Positions 1 to 10,925 of a DNA stretch of 43,547 bases are shown here, in pieces; positions within the stretch are counted from its first letter, which is position 1; each line of letters starts with the position of its first letter. Below the pieces are notes generated by a model. That model saw only the letters and a program-made list of their open reading frames with translations. It did not search any database and was not told the origin of the DNA. Source of the stretch: Corynebacterium glucuronolyticum (GTDB lineage Bacteria > Actinomycetota > Actinomycetes > Mycobacteriales > Mycobacteriaceae); the NCBI GenBank assembly GCA_022772305.1, contig JALFAQ010000029.1:1-43547 (forward strand), given 5' to 3'. Made by a program: the position numbers and the translations under genes.

Positions 1-389
1 GGGATGATGTTGGACTTCTGGCCGGCCTGGACGGAGCCGACGGTCACGACCGCGACGTCGCTCGGGCCGATTTCGCGGGAGACGATCGTCTGCAAGCGCA
101 TGACGATACTGGAGGCAAGGACAACCGGATCCACGCCCAGCTGCGGCATGGAGCCGTGGGAGCCCTTACCAAACACCTTCACACGGATCGACGCCGCTGC
201 AGTGAACATCACACCCGCCCGCGACCCGATCGTGCCGCCGGGGATGGAACTCAACACGTGCTGGCCGAGGTACACGTCCAACTTCGGGAGCGTGTCCGCG
301 ATGCCGTGCGCCACCATGTCGCGCGCGCCCTGGGCGGTTTCCTCGGCCGGCTGGAAGACACCGACGTACGTGCCCGACCATGCATCCAT
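1..389 (-). pseudogene. M20-family amidohydrolase, N-terminally truncated fragment (continues past window edge)
   Basis: On the minus strand the frame starting at ATG 389 reads MDAWSGTYVGVFQPAEE, followed by GQHVLSSIPGGTIGSRAG and GKGSHGSMPQLGVDP, and runs off the left edge. This is the middle of an M20/HipO-type amidohydrolase (N-acyl amino acid or peptide hydrolase): the QPAEE metal-binding segment and the GSHGSMP stretch of the dimerisation domain are visible. Family members carry about 100 or more residues before this point, including a CGHDxH metal-binding motif about 25-30 residues upstream. Here an in-frame TAA lies at 414-416 and no CGHD motif is seen in any upstream minus frame, so the 5' part of the gene is missing. 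The remaining fragment cannot form the dinuclear metal site. The C-terminal half lies outside the window. Confidence 0.75.
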
Positions 390-532
390 TAATGCGGACC
401 CCAATCGGCCTAGTTACCTTCAATTTGGCGCTAATTGAGCCCGCCGTTTTAGGTCCCGAATCCAAACACACAAAATGGCCTATACTTCCCACGCGCCATA
501 ATCCCATAATCATTGTCTTTTTAGAGCGACGC

Positions 533-568
533 GAAAGCACCCTCCCGCAAGTGCGAGAGGGTGCTTTC
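533..568 (-). terminator. Hairpin terminator downstream of tRNA-Arg
   Basis: A perfect 12-bp inverted repeat (GAAAGCACCCTC at 533-544 against GAGGGTGCTTTC at 557-568) with a 12-nt loop lies 4 nt beyond the CCA end of the minus-strand tRNA-Arg gene. It is placed as a factor-independent terminator for the tRNA transcript, although the T-rich tract on the minus strand is weak. The bases from about 417 to 532 contain nothing else I can identify. Confidence 0.7.
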
Positions 569-571
569 CAT

Positions 572-647
572 TGGTGCGCCCGAAGGGATTCGAACCCCCA
601 ACCTTCTGATCCGTAGTCAGATGCTCTATCCGTTGAGCCACGGGCGC
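572..647 (-). tRNA. tRNA-Arg(ACG)
   Basis: The minus strand folds as a standard cloverleaf of 76 nt. The acceptor stem is GCGCCCG/CGGGCGC, the T-arm is GGTTCGAATCC and CCA is encoded in the DNA (572-574). The 7-nt anticodon loop CTACGGA places ACG at positions 34-36, so it reads CGN arginine codons after A-to-I editing. Confidence 0.95.
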
Positions 648-679
648 AGCGCTGCCCCAAAACCACTAAAGGGCAGCTG

Positions 680-768
680 CGGAGACGAGAGGATTTGAAC
701 CTCCGGCCCTCGATAAAGAGGGCAACTCATTAGCAGTGAGCCCCATTCGGCCGCTCTGGCACGTCTCC
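680..768 (-). tRNA. tRNA-Ser(GCT)
   Basis: This is an 89-nt type-II cloverleaf on the minus strand with acceptor stem GGAGACG/CGTCTCC, a long variable arm (GCCCTC paired with GAGGGC) and T-arm GGTTCAAATCC. The anticodon loop CTGCTAA gives anticodon GCT, serine AGC/AGU. CCA is not encoded. It lies 32 nt upstream of tRNA-Arg on the same strand, so the two may be co-transcribed. Confidence 0.95.
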
Positions 769-1762
769 TTGGTCACTCATCGTACCTGTAACCATCCTCT
801 CCACCAAAATTGCAGGTGAGAGTAAGCTGTTCACATGCTAAGAGAAGATCTTATCAATATCCCCAGTTATGTTCCGGGAAAGCGTATCACCGGAGCGATC
901 AAGCTATCTTCTAACGAGCTCGCCCACGGTGCGCTCCCCTCTGTCAAGGAGGCTCTGGAGAAAATAGAAGTTAACCGGTACCCCGACATGTTTGCCCTCA
1001 CCTTGCGCGAGGCACTCGCTACGTTCTTTGGTCTAACCGCTGAACAAGTCGCCATCGGTTGTGGTTCTTCGGCGCTATGCCAACAACTCGTCCAAATAAC
1101 CTGCATTAACTTTAATGACGAGGTGATATATCCATGGCGCTCCTTCGAAGCGTACCCTATTTTCGTCGATGTGTGTGGCGCAAAGAAAGTCCCAATTCCA
1201 CTACACAATGAGGCCGTTGACTTAGACCGAATTGCCGATGCGGTAACGGAAAACACAAAGTTGATTTTCCTATGTAACCCGAACAATCCCTCTGGTACTG
1301 CATTTACTGGCGAGGAGTTCGACGCTTTCATGGCGCGCATCCCCCACGACGTTGTGGTCGCCCTTGACGAGGCCTATATTGAGTTTGCTGACGTAGAATC
1401 AGGAATTGGCAAACTCTCCCGATACCCAAATCTTGTAATTCTCCGCACATTCTCAAAAGCGTACGGTCTCGCGGGCCTCCGCGTCGGCTATGCTCTCGGT
1501 TCGCCCACCCTCATCGACGCCCTCCTAAAAGTTGCTATTCCCTTTTCCGTCAGTGCGCCAGCCCAAGCGGCTGCGCTGGCCAGTTTGAAAGCTCAGGATG
1601 AGCTTGCTGCGCGCGTAGATGAGGTAAGGATTCAAAGACAGCGAATCATTGAGCAGCTGGGCGCTATACCAAGTCAGGCTAATTTCGTCTGGTTACCGAA
1701 CCAACAATGGGAGAAAGAGGGCGTGATTGTCCGCCATTTCCCTGAGGGAACACGTATTACAG

Positions 1763-4163
<2,401 letters not shown>

Positions 4164-5501
4164 CTAATTATTGAAAAAACTCTTAGACCGCAATTCAGGT
4201 CCAGCAACGTCGTATGCAACCTCTGCATGCTGTGCAACGTCGATACCGCCATACTCTTCCTCGCGGTCGATTCTCCAGCCCATCGACCACTTCAGCAAGT
4301 AAGCAATAAGAGCTGTCAGCGTCGCAGTGAAGATCATCGCAATGATGGCGACAACGGCCTGCACAATGAACAGCTTTGCCCCATTCCAGCCACCGCCGGT
4401 AAAAAGACCTTTTTTGTGTGCAAAAAAGGCTAAGCCGACGGTACCCCAAAATGCTGCGACGAGGTGCACACCAACCACATCGAGGGAATCGTCGTAACCA
4501 AAGCGAAATTTCATTCCCACACCCAAACAAGCAAGAATGCCACCGATAAACCCAAGAGCAATGGAGGAAACCGGCATAAGTACACCGGCACCCGGCGTAA
4601 TGGTGACCAATCCAGCAACCAAACCCGATGCCGCCCCGAGAGAAGTCGCATGCTTATCACGAATTCGCTCGACTGCAAGCCAACCGAGCATCGCTGCTGC
4701 TGCCGCGACTGTAGTGTTTACCCATGCCAGACCTGCCAAACCATCTGCAGCAAAGGCAGATCCACCGTTAAATCCACACCATCCAAACCACAACAACGCC
4801 GCACCGAGCATCACCATCGGTAAGTTATGAGGCTTGCCCGTTGAGTGTGGGAATCCCATCCGCTTACCTGTAATCATAGCTAGAACGAGCGCTGCGGTAC
4901 CCGCCGAAATATGCACTACGGTACCACCTGCCAAATCGATCGGGGCAATAGTCGCTTCCCCATCAGTTACCCCAAAGAATGCAGCGGCCACACCATGTTC
5001 CGAGTGTGAAAGAAGCCCGCCGCCCCATACCATATGCGCCAATGGAAAGTAAACAATTGTGGACCACACCGCAGCAAAGATGAGCCAGGTAGCAAACTTC
5101 ACACGTCCTGCCAATGCACCGGAAATAATCGCCACAGAGAGCACCGCAAAGGTCAATTGGAAACCAATATCAATGATGTTTGGATACCCCGAAGCTCCCT
5201 CAACATAATTCCCACTGTCATCCACCACGGATCCATACAAACCGAAGTGCTGAAAAGGGTTAGCCATAATACCCATTAAAGACTGTGTGCCATAGGACAT
5301 CGACCACCCCCAGAGCACATACACGACAGAGACAACCCCCATTGCACTGAAGGACATCATCATCATGTTAAGTACGTTGCGCCTGGTAGACATGCCGCCA
5401 TAGAAGATCGCTACAGCCGGAGTCATGAGCAATACCAATGATGCGGAGATCAGAATCCACGCACTGTCGCCCGATACAACCAAAGTTGCTTCGTCAGTCA
5501 T
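4164..5501 (-). CDS. amtB: Ammonium transporter AmtB
   Basis: A 445-residue Amt/Mep/Rh channel with about 11 membrane helices. The family signature DLAGGTVVHISAG is present and carries the first pore histidine. GVHLVAAFWGTVG, late in the protein, carries the second. The short N-terminus before the first helix and the cytoplasmic tail match bacterial AmtB. It heads the amtB-glnK-glnD operon. The upstream interval (5502-5630) is AT-rich and contains a palindrome that may be a TetR-type (AmtR) operator. Confidence 0.95.
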   Translation of the reverse strand: MTDEATLVVSGDSAWILISASLVLLMTPAVAIFYGGMSTRRNVLNMMMMSFSAMGVVSVVYVLWGWSMSYGTQSLMGIMANPFQHFGLYGSVVDDSGNYVEGASGYPNIIDIGFQLTFAVLSVAIISGALAGRVKFATWLIFAAVWSTIVYFPLAHMVWGGGLLSHSEHGVAAAFFGVTDGEATIAPIDLAGGTVVHISAGTAALVLAMITGKRMGFPHSTGKPHNLPMVMLGAALLWFGWCGFNGGSAFAADGLAGLAWVNTTVAAAAAMLGWLAVERIRDKHATSLGAASGLVAGLVTITPGAGVLMPVSSIALGFIGGILACLGVGMKFRFGYDDSLDVVGVHLVAAFWGTVGLAFFAHKKGLFTGGGWNGAKLFIVQAVVAIIAMIFTATLTALIAYLLKWSMGWRIDREEEYGGIDVAQHAEVAYDVAGPELRSKSFFNN

Positions 5502-5564
5502 CTTCTTATCTCCTCTCTAGGTGCTTTATCCGACTTAAGCGGATGAACTTAGAATAAAACAAAC

Positions 5565-5578
5565 AGTACGTCCGTACT
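5565..5578. promoter_or_regulatory. Palindrome upstream of amtB, possible AmtR-type operator
   Basis: AGTACG-TC-CGTACT is a perfect 6-bp dyad with a 2-nt centre, about 65 bp upstream of the amtB start. In C. glutamicum the TetR-family regulator AmtR represses amtB-glnK-glnD through CTAT/ATAG-containing half sites. This dyad is flanked by CTAT on its right side but does not match that consensus well. It is a candidate operator only. Confidence 0.4.
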
Positions 5579-5630
5579 ATTAAAAAACGCATTTTATGAC
5601 TAAAATCACATACTTTGTAGTTGCAATAGT

Positions 5631-5662
5631 AAAACCCCTGGTAGAAGGCTACCAGGGGTTTT
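5631..5662 (-). terminator. Terminator downstream of tRNA-Ser(TGA)
   Basis: A perfect 13-bp inverted repeat (AAAACCCCTGGTA / TACCAGGGGTTTT) with a 6-nt loop is followed on the minus strand by a T-rich run. It lies 8 nt beyond the 3' end of the minus-strand tRNA-Ser and separates it from amtB. Confidence 0.85.
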
Positions 5663-5670
5663 TAAATAAG

Positions 5671-5755
5671 CGGAGACAGAGGGATTTGAACCCCCGGTCC
5701 GGTTAGGGACGCTCGCTTTCAAGGCGAGTGCATTCGGCCGCTCTGCCATGTCTCC
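5671..5755 (-). tRNA. tRNA-Ser(TGA)
   Basis: An 85-nt type-II tRNA on the minus strand with acceptor stem GGAGACA/TGTCTCC, a long variable arm and T-arm GGTTCAAATCC. The anticodon loop CTTGAAA places TGA at the anticodon, reading UCA/UCG serine codons. CCA is not encoded. Confidence 0.95.
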
Positions 5756-5766
5756 AATAGAAAAAA

Positions 5767-5784
5767 TACTATAGCCTGGTATGC
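5767..5784 (+). promoter_or_regulatory. Probable -10 region for a leaderless quinone reductase transcript
   Basis: TACTAT at 5767-5772 (overlapping TATAGC) ends 12 nt before ATG 5785, so transcription would start about at the start codon. No ribosome-binding site precedes the ATG. Leaderless mRNAs are common in corynebacteria, which makes this reading plausible. No convincing -35 was found. Confidence 0.5.
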
Positions 5785-6693
5785 ATGAAAGCAATTTCCC
5801 AAGAGCTGGAAACAATTGAAGTACCGACCCCCGAACCTGGTGACGGGGAGAAACTCATGAAGGTGGCTGCTGCTGGTGTAAACCGTGGCGATATCCTGCA
5901 GAACCAGGGCCATTACCCACCGCCGAAAGGAGTCACCAGCATCCTCGGTTTGGAGGCTGCCGGATATGTCGATGGCAAGCCTGCTATTGCACTGTTGGCC
6001 GGTGGTGGCTACGCCGAATACGTCGCCGTCCCCGAAGGCCAGCTCATGCCGGTGCCAAAAGGCCTCTCCATGCCTGAGGCTGCAACCATCGCCGAGGTGA
6101 CGTGCACCGTCTGGTCCAACGTCTTCATGCTTGCCGGTCTGCAAAGAGGCCAGCGCATCCTCATCCACGGTGGCGCGGGTGGCATCGGCACGTGTGCCAT
6201 CCAGCTGGCCAAGCACTTTGGTGCGGAGGTCGCTGTGACCGCCGGTTCGCAGCGCAAGCTAGATCACTGCAAGGAGCTGGGCGCGGATATTCTCATCAAC
6301 TACAAGCAGCAGGATTTCGCCGAGGAGCTCAAGAACTCCTGCGATGTCATCCTCGATATCATCGGTGCCAAGTACTTAGACCAAAACGTCCGGGCGCTAG
6401 CCTACGACGGCCACCAGGTGACCATTGGCATGCAGGGCGGCGTCAAGGGTGAGCTGAATATTGGCAGGCTGCTGTCCAAGCGTGGCTCCATTTCTGCTAC
6501 GGCGCTGCGGGCCCGCGACACCGAGGACAAGGCGCGGATTGTCGCCTCCACCGTGGAGCACGTCTGGCCGATGATCGAGGCCGGCGAGTTCACCACGCAG
6601 GTCTCCACGGTGCTCCCCTTGGAGGAGGCTGCCGAGGCCCACCGACTGATCAAGGACGGCGAGATTACCGGCAAGATCGCGCTGGAAGTGTGA
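5785..6693 (+). CDS. NADPH:quinone oxidoreductase-like MDR enzyme (Rv3777 type)
   Basis: A 302-residue medium-chain dehydrogenase/reductase of the zinc-free quinone-reductase (PIG3-like) group. It probably reduces quinones or enones with NADPH in the cytosol. The N-terminal GroES-like domain contains AAGVNRGDILQNQGHYPPPKG and GLEAAGYV. The Rossmann cofactor loop is IHGGAGGIGTCAIQLAK at about residues 130-146. The catalytic-zinc cysteine and histidine of alcohol dehydrogenases are absent, as expected for this group. It is followed by a good terminator. In mycobacteria the equivalent gene (Rv3777) neighbours Rv3778c; here the Rv3778c-type gene is 11 kb away, so accessory DNA has entered immediately downstream. 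Confidence 0.88.
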   Translation: MKAISQELETIEVPTPEPGDGEKLMKVAAAGVNRGDILQNQGHYPPPKGVTSILGLEAAGYVDGKPAIALLAGGGYAEYVAVPEGQLMPVPKGLSMPEAATIAEVTCTVWSNVFMLAGLQRGQRILIHGGAGGIGTCAIQLAKHFGAEVAVTAGSQRKLDHCKELGADILINYKQQDFAEELKNSCDVILDIIGAKYLDQNVRALAYDGHQVTIGMQGGVKGELNIGRLLSKRGSISATALRARDTEDKARIVASTVEHVWPMIEAGEFTTQVSTVLPLEEAAEAHRLIKDGEITGKIALEV

Positions 6694-6712
6694 CGCAACG
6701 GTCTTCAAAAGG

Positions 6713-6755
6713 GAAGTGGTCGTGTTCTAGCACGGCCACTTTCTGCTTGTTTTTG
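6713..6755 (+). terminator. Terminator of the quinone reductase gene
   Basis: AAGTGGTCGTG (6714-6724) and CACGGCCACTT (6731-6741) form an 11-bp stem with one G-U pair and a 6-nt loop. A T-rich tract including TTTTT ends at about 6755. The low-GC accessory region starts immediately after it. Confidence 0.75.
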
Positions 6756-6901
6756 GCGCACCTTTACTCGAAGAGCTAAGAAATCGTAGACGACTAGGGA
6801 TAGCCTCCACTTTTACCAATCTCCACAGAAAAAAGGGCTACTCTCCACAGTTCCTCTTCGACTATTTCCACAAAAGGGGATACCCTCTGCGAATATCTCA
6901 A

Positions 6902-7462
6902 GTGGCCTCCAAATTACCTGACATTGAATTAAAAGGGGAGTTTTCAAATCCTGCTCACTACCGAATCCAAGTCCGGAATGATTTTGAAGAGATTTGTAGT
7001 GGACACAAGACGTTGGGACATACAACAGAAGTCATAGAATTTTTACAAGGAATTGCCTACCGCTATCCCCGCAAGGAATTCTGTATTGACTTAGACCGAA
7101 ATGAGTCACGAACTTTCGACACTGACGGAAAGGAGTTCCCTTGCTACCACTTTTGGGGAGAACAGCGCGTTACCGATTTAACAGAAGGGACCTCAGAATT
7201 GCGGAAGCTCAACGAAAAGGAGGGGACCACCTGCGATAATTGCTGGGCTAGGAATCTTTGCCGTGCTTGTCCAGCGCTTGCTTTGAAAGCGATAAGGACT
7301 ATGCCTCCGCAGTCAAGTCGTTGCCAAAAGTCAGCAAACTTCGACATCGTACTAGAAGAGTTTGGCCGCCAACTCGATTTAGGTCAGGCGAAAACAATAG
7401 TGAAAAATTTTGCTAAGAACTTTGGGAATATTGGATTACGGATCGGTTTTAGATATGAATAG
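6902..7462 (+). pseudogene. Radical SAM/SPASM peptide maturase, C-terminal fragment
   Basis: A 186-residue frame beginning with GTG. It has the Cys-rich auxiliary iron-sulfur cluster domain of SPASM peptide-modifying enzymes: FCIDLDRNE, then DGKEFPCYHFWG, CDNCWARNLCRACPA and a final SRC. The radical SAM core with its CxxxCxxC motif is absent. The reading frame is open upstream to the stop at 6728-6730, and codons from about 6770 (GIASTFTNLHRKKGYSP) look like the linker that precedes SPASM domains, but no start codon occurs there. I therefore read it as a maturase whose 5' half was lost at the island edge next to the quinone reductase terminator. The stop overlaps the start of the ABC transporter gene by 8 nt, so the two were one operon. 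No precursor peptide gene was found. Confidence 0.72.
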
Positions 7463-9233
7463 AATTCCCTTTAATAGTAGTGGGACATACAGAGCGTGTA
7501 GATTTGCTTTGCGGTTTGCACACCGCACAGCGTCTAAAACGCTCATCCTGCTGCTCGTCATCCAAATTATCCTCGCAGCGTTTCCTGCTGTGCAGGCGTG
7601 GCTAATCTCCCTTCTGGGCACATCGCTGCAGGAAGATCCTGGCAACAAGACTGTTTTTCTGATTCTTCTGGTCGCTCTACTACTCGCAGGCTTCGTTTCT
7701 TTGCAAGATGTGTGTGGACGGTTGGGGGATATTCTTCGTCTCACAATTGCGTGGCAAGGCCGATTGGCAGTAGACCAAAAGGTTTCACGAATTGACCCTA
7801 AACAGCTTCGGGAGCCAGAGGTAAACAAAAGGACACGGCAAGCCTTGGAGGTGGTCTCCAACGGGAATCTTTCAGTACAAGCCACCGCAGTGACAAGCGT
7901 TATATTCGCCGTATTTGTATGTGTTTTTCTTTTCCTCTCCCTTTTCAGGTTCAGCACCTTTGGTGCCGTGCTTCTTTTGCTTTCGCTTATACCGAGCCTC
8001 CTCACTAATTTTTACTGCTCAAAGAAACTGGCCGAACAATGGGAACGGAATAACGACTACCACCGCCATGCCAACTACTTCTTCGAGCAGATGATGTACC
8101 AGTCACCGGGAACAGAACTGGCACTGTTGGACGGCAGGGAATGGTTTCGCAGTCAAGCCGGACGCTATCGCAATAAGGCTGCAGCGTTAGATCGAAGCGT
8201 TCACGCGATGTATATCAAGGCGGAAATTATCAATGGCCTTGTCACGGTGGTGATTTTTGCCTTCTGCCTACTTGCGTTCCTGTTGCACGGCAATGCCAGT
8301 CCTGTCGAAGCCACCGCAGCTCTCGTCGGTATTTCGAGTGGGTTGTTTGCCATTCACAATGTCGGTTGGTCTGTCGGAATGCTCATGCAGGAAACGAAAC
8401 CATTGCTCATGCTTGAAGTATTTCTTGGCTTGCCTGAGATGACACCACCGCTGCCCGTCGTTCATCAAGTTGCTGCTTTGAACGCGAATGACATTGATGT
8501 GACGATCGGGGAACGAACAATTGTGTCCCATGCTTGTCTTCATGCACACTGTGGCGAGGTAGTTGCGTTGGTCGGGGCAAACGGTGCCGGAAAAACATCA
8601 CTGCTTTCAGCTCTCGTTGGACTATACGACGTGTCCAACGGATCAATTCTCGTATCCACGGATTCAGGAGACCACCGTGAGCTTAGTAATCAAGACTTTG
8701 CGGAACGCCATCGCTATTTCGGGATGCTGGCGCAGGATTACTCGCGTTTCGAGCTGACCGTTCGCGAAAACCTCTGCTTGGGGCTTGACCCGTCCTGTTG
8801 GCCCGCGGATGAGAAGCTATGGGAGGCGCTGCGAATGGTAGGCGCGCAAACGTTTGTCACGAATCTGGATATGCAACTGGGAGAGCAATGGAAAGGCACA
8901 GGGCTTTCAGGCGGACAATGGCAACGCCTAGCACTGGCAAGGTTGTATATCCGTGATGCAGGAATTTGGATCCTAGATGAGCCAACAAGTTCGATCGATG
9001 CACGTGGGGAGGCTGAGATTTTTTCTTGCTTGAGGGCTTTGAGCAGCAAGAAAGTAGTCATTGTCGTTACTCACCGAGCGTCTACGCTGCAGAATTTGGA
9101 TCGGATCTACTACATGGAGGGCGGCCGTGTAGAGGAGTCAGGAACCTTCACCGAACTTGTGTCTAGGGATTCAGGTTTTCGACGTTTGTTCGCTTCCCAA
9201 CTTCAAGACACAGATACTGACGAGGCCATCTAA
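7455..9233 (+). CDS. ABC exporter, fused permease-ATPase (probable peptide exporter)
   Basis: A 592-residue half-transporter of the ABCB type with an N-terminal six-helix membrane domain (about residues 30-330) and a C-terminal ATPase. Visible ATPase motifs are Walker A GANGAGKTS (about 375), the signature LSGGQWQRLALARL (about 485), Walker B IWILDEPTSSID (about 505) and the H-loop VVTHR. ATG 7455 was chosen because it overlaps the stop of the upstream maturase fragment (GATATGAATAG), which indicates translational coupling; a TTG at 7410 would add 15 poorly supported residues. There is no C39 peptidase domain. The neighbour suggests export of a modified RiPP, but the maturase is broken and the cargo gene is not seen. 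GC is lower than in the cell-wall cluster. Confidence 0.88.
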   Translation: MNRIPFNSSGTYRACRFALRFAHRTASKTLILLLVIQIILAAFPAVQAWLISLLGTSLQEDPGNKTVFLILLVALLLAGFVSLQDVCGRLGDILRLTIAWQGRLAVDQKVSRIDPKQLREPEVNKRTRQALEVVSNGNLSVQATAVTSVIFAVFVCVFLFLSLFRFSTFGAVLLLLSLIPSLLTNFYCSKKLAEQWERNNDYHRHANYFFEQMMYQSPGTELALLDGREWFRSQAGRYRNKAAALDRSVHAMYIKAEIINGLVTVVIFAFCLLAFLLHGNASPVEATAALVGISSGLFAIHNVGWSVGMLMQETKPLLMLEVFLGLPEMTPPLPVVHQVAALNANDIDVTIGERTIVSHACLHAHCGEVVALVGANGAGKTSLLSALVGLYDVSNGSILVSTDSGDHRELSNQDFAERHRYFGMLAQDYSRFELTVRENLCLGLDPSCWPADEKLWEALRMVGAQTFVTNLDMQLGEQWKGTGLSGGQWQRLALARLYIRDAGIWILDEPTSSIDARGEAEIFSCLRALSSKKVVIVVTHRASTLQNLDRIYYMEGGRVEESGTFTELVSRDSGFRRLFASQLQDTDTDEAI

Positions 9234-9307
9234 GCATCACATGTTTGGCGAAGTTTTCCGCGCATCAGCCTCCCAGACAGTTTCGCCACTTCCCCTCTTC
9301 CCACATA

Positions 9308-9366
9308 GTTCCAGGTAGCGCATATTCAGAAGCCGATTATTCGGATCCGAACCACGCTCCTGGAAC
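9308..9366. repeat. Inverted repeat between the ABC exporter and thiD-tenA
   Basis: GTTCCAGG (9308-9315) is repeated in inverted orientation as CCTGGAAC (9359-9366). The arms extend imperfectly by a few bases, and a smaller palindrome CCGATTATTCGG lies inside. It sits in the 183-bp gap between two convergent genes and could form a transcript hairpin for either direction. There is no T-run at its edge, so its role is uncertain. Confidence 0.4.
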
Positions 9367-9416
9367 ATCAGCTGGTGGGATGCATCCTTCCCTTTATTCT
9401 GAGTTTTTTGCTTCAA

Positions 9417-10925
9417 CTAATCCCACCACGGGGTGCGTAGCCCTTGCCCGAAGAACTCGCGCTCCCAGTAGGAGGCGTAAAGGAAGAGCTTCGTCGCCTC
9501 CTCACGGTCGGCGGGGACTGCATCCTCAACCGCGCGCTCCACGCGCTCGATGGCAGCGCGGGTGGTCTCGAGGAAATCCTCGTCCGCATAGGCCTCCAAC
9601 CAGGGGTGGAAGGGGTGATCGGGGCGGTCGTGCTGGTTCAGGCGCAACGCGATGTCGGCGTAAAGCCAATAGCACGGGAGCACCGCCGCTGCGGCCACGG
9701 CGTAGCCCTTCGTCGTCGCTGCGGTGAGCAGGCTCGTGTAGCCGAGGGTGACATACGAGGGGTCGCATTGGGTGGCTCCGCCGAGGACCGCGTCGTGAAG
9801 TTTTGCCTTTTCCGCCATCGTGCCTTGCGCATCGCGCGCCCAGGCGATCATGTCGTCAGGGGTGGGCGCAAGCGCCGCGACACCGGCGAGAGCCTTGCCA
9901 TATTCACCGAGGTAGTAGGCATCCTGGAGGAGGTAGGTTTCGAACACACGGTGCGGGAGGGAGCCGTCGGCAAGCATAATGAGGAAACCATCGCTTAAGG
10001 TGGCGGTGACCAGCGGAGACACCAGATCCCAAAGGGCGTGCGTGTGGGGGCCGGCAGGTGCGACGAGCGGATCGACTGCGGGGCCTGTAGGAGCCTCCCA
10101 CGGTGTCGTGTCCGCAGCCTGGTGGTACATGCGGTTCCAGGCGACGTGGTCCACCGGGCCGTGGCCGTGGCCGACGTTCAGGTCGTCGGCGGCGCGGATG
10201 GCGGCGGTGAGCCACAAGGTCGCCCACTGCGTCGCATCGTCGATGCTCTGACCGATAGCCAGGCGGGTGGCGAGACTCGAGGAGAGCGAACAGCCCGTGC
10301 CGTGCGTGTTCTTCGTCTCGATGCGGGCGTTGGGGATGGCGAACGTGTCGCCGGAGGGGTGAACGACGACGTTGTCGGCGCGCCCACCCGTAAGGTGACC
10401 GCCCTTGACCAGCACCGCAGCGCCAAGATCGTGCGCGAGAGCGCGCCCTTGTGCGATTGCCTCCCTGGGCGTGGTCGCGGGCTGCGTGGAGGCGAGAACC
10501 GCAAGTTCATCGATGTTGGGGGTGATGATGGTGGCGCGGGTGCACAGATCCCGAAGGGCACTCTCAGCGACCGTGTCGAGGAGCCGATCCCCACTAGTAG
10601 CAACCATGACTGGATCGACGACGAGGTGCGTGACCGGGTGCTCGTCGAGGTACTCGGTGACAGCGCGTGTGATCTCCGCCGAGCCGAGCATACCGATCTT
10701 GACCGCATCGACCTGGACGTCGTCGAAAACGGCGTCGAGCTGCGCGCGGAGGAACTCCACTGGTGGGGTGTGAACCTCGCGGACGCCGCACGTGTTCTGC
10801 GCGACGAGAGCCGTCGTCACCGACAGTGGGAAACCGCCGGCCTCGTTAATGGACTTGATATCGGCCTGGAGGCCGGCGCCACCTGTCGGATCGGTGCCGG
10901 CAATGGTCAAAACGCGCGGTAACAC
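9417..10925 (-). CDS. thiD: Fused HMP/HMP-P kinase (ThiD) - TenA aminopyrimidine hydrolase
   Basis: A 502-residue two-domain protein. Residues 1 to about 265 are ThiD, which phosphorylates hydroxymethylpyrimidine twice to HMP-PP. Motifs are GTDPTGGAGLQADIKS at the N-terminus, VLVKGGHL and the anion-hole region NTHGTGCSLSSSLATR. From about 285 the TenA (thiaminase II) domain follows, with FETYLLQDAYYLGEY, an active-site cysteine in PCYWLYADIA and the C-terminal SYWEREFF. TenA would recover HMP from damaged thiamine, which ThiD would then use, so the fusion is a salvage module. The GTG start directly abuts the thiE stop. It is the last gene of the riboswitch-thiM-thiE-thiD/tenA operon and is much higher in GC than the exporter beside it. 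Confidence 0.93.
   Translation of the reverse strand: MLPRVLTIAGTDPTGGAGLQADIKSINEAGGFPLSVTTALVAQNTCGVREVHTPPVEFLRAQLDAVFDDVQVDAVKIGMLGSAEITRAVTEYLDEHPVTHLVVDPVMVATSGDRLLDTVAESALRDLCTRATIITPNIDELAVLASTQPATTPREAIAQGRALAHDLGAAVLVKGGHLTGGRADNVVVHPSGDTFAIPNARIETKNTHGTGCSLSSSLATRLAIGQSIDDATQWATLWLTAAIRAADDLNVGHGHGPVDHVAWNRMYHQAADTTPWEAPTGPAVDPLVAPAGPHTHALWDLVSPLVTATLSDGFLIMLADGSLPHRVFETYLLQDAYYLGEYGKALAGVAALAPTPDDMIAWARDAQGTMAEKAKLHDAVLGGATQCDPSYVTLGYTSLLTAATTKGYAVAAAAVLPCYWLYADIALRLNQHDRPDHPFHPWLEAYADEDFLETTRAAIERVERAVEDAVPADREEATKLFLYASYWEREFFGQGLRTPWWD

Noticed and set aside
166..666. Minus-strand frame of 166 codons over tRNA-Arg and the amidohydrolase remnant
   Set aside because: It reads through a tRNA gene and the wrong frame of the amidohydrolase; the true frame is the one with QPAEE and GSHGSMP.
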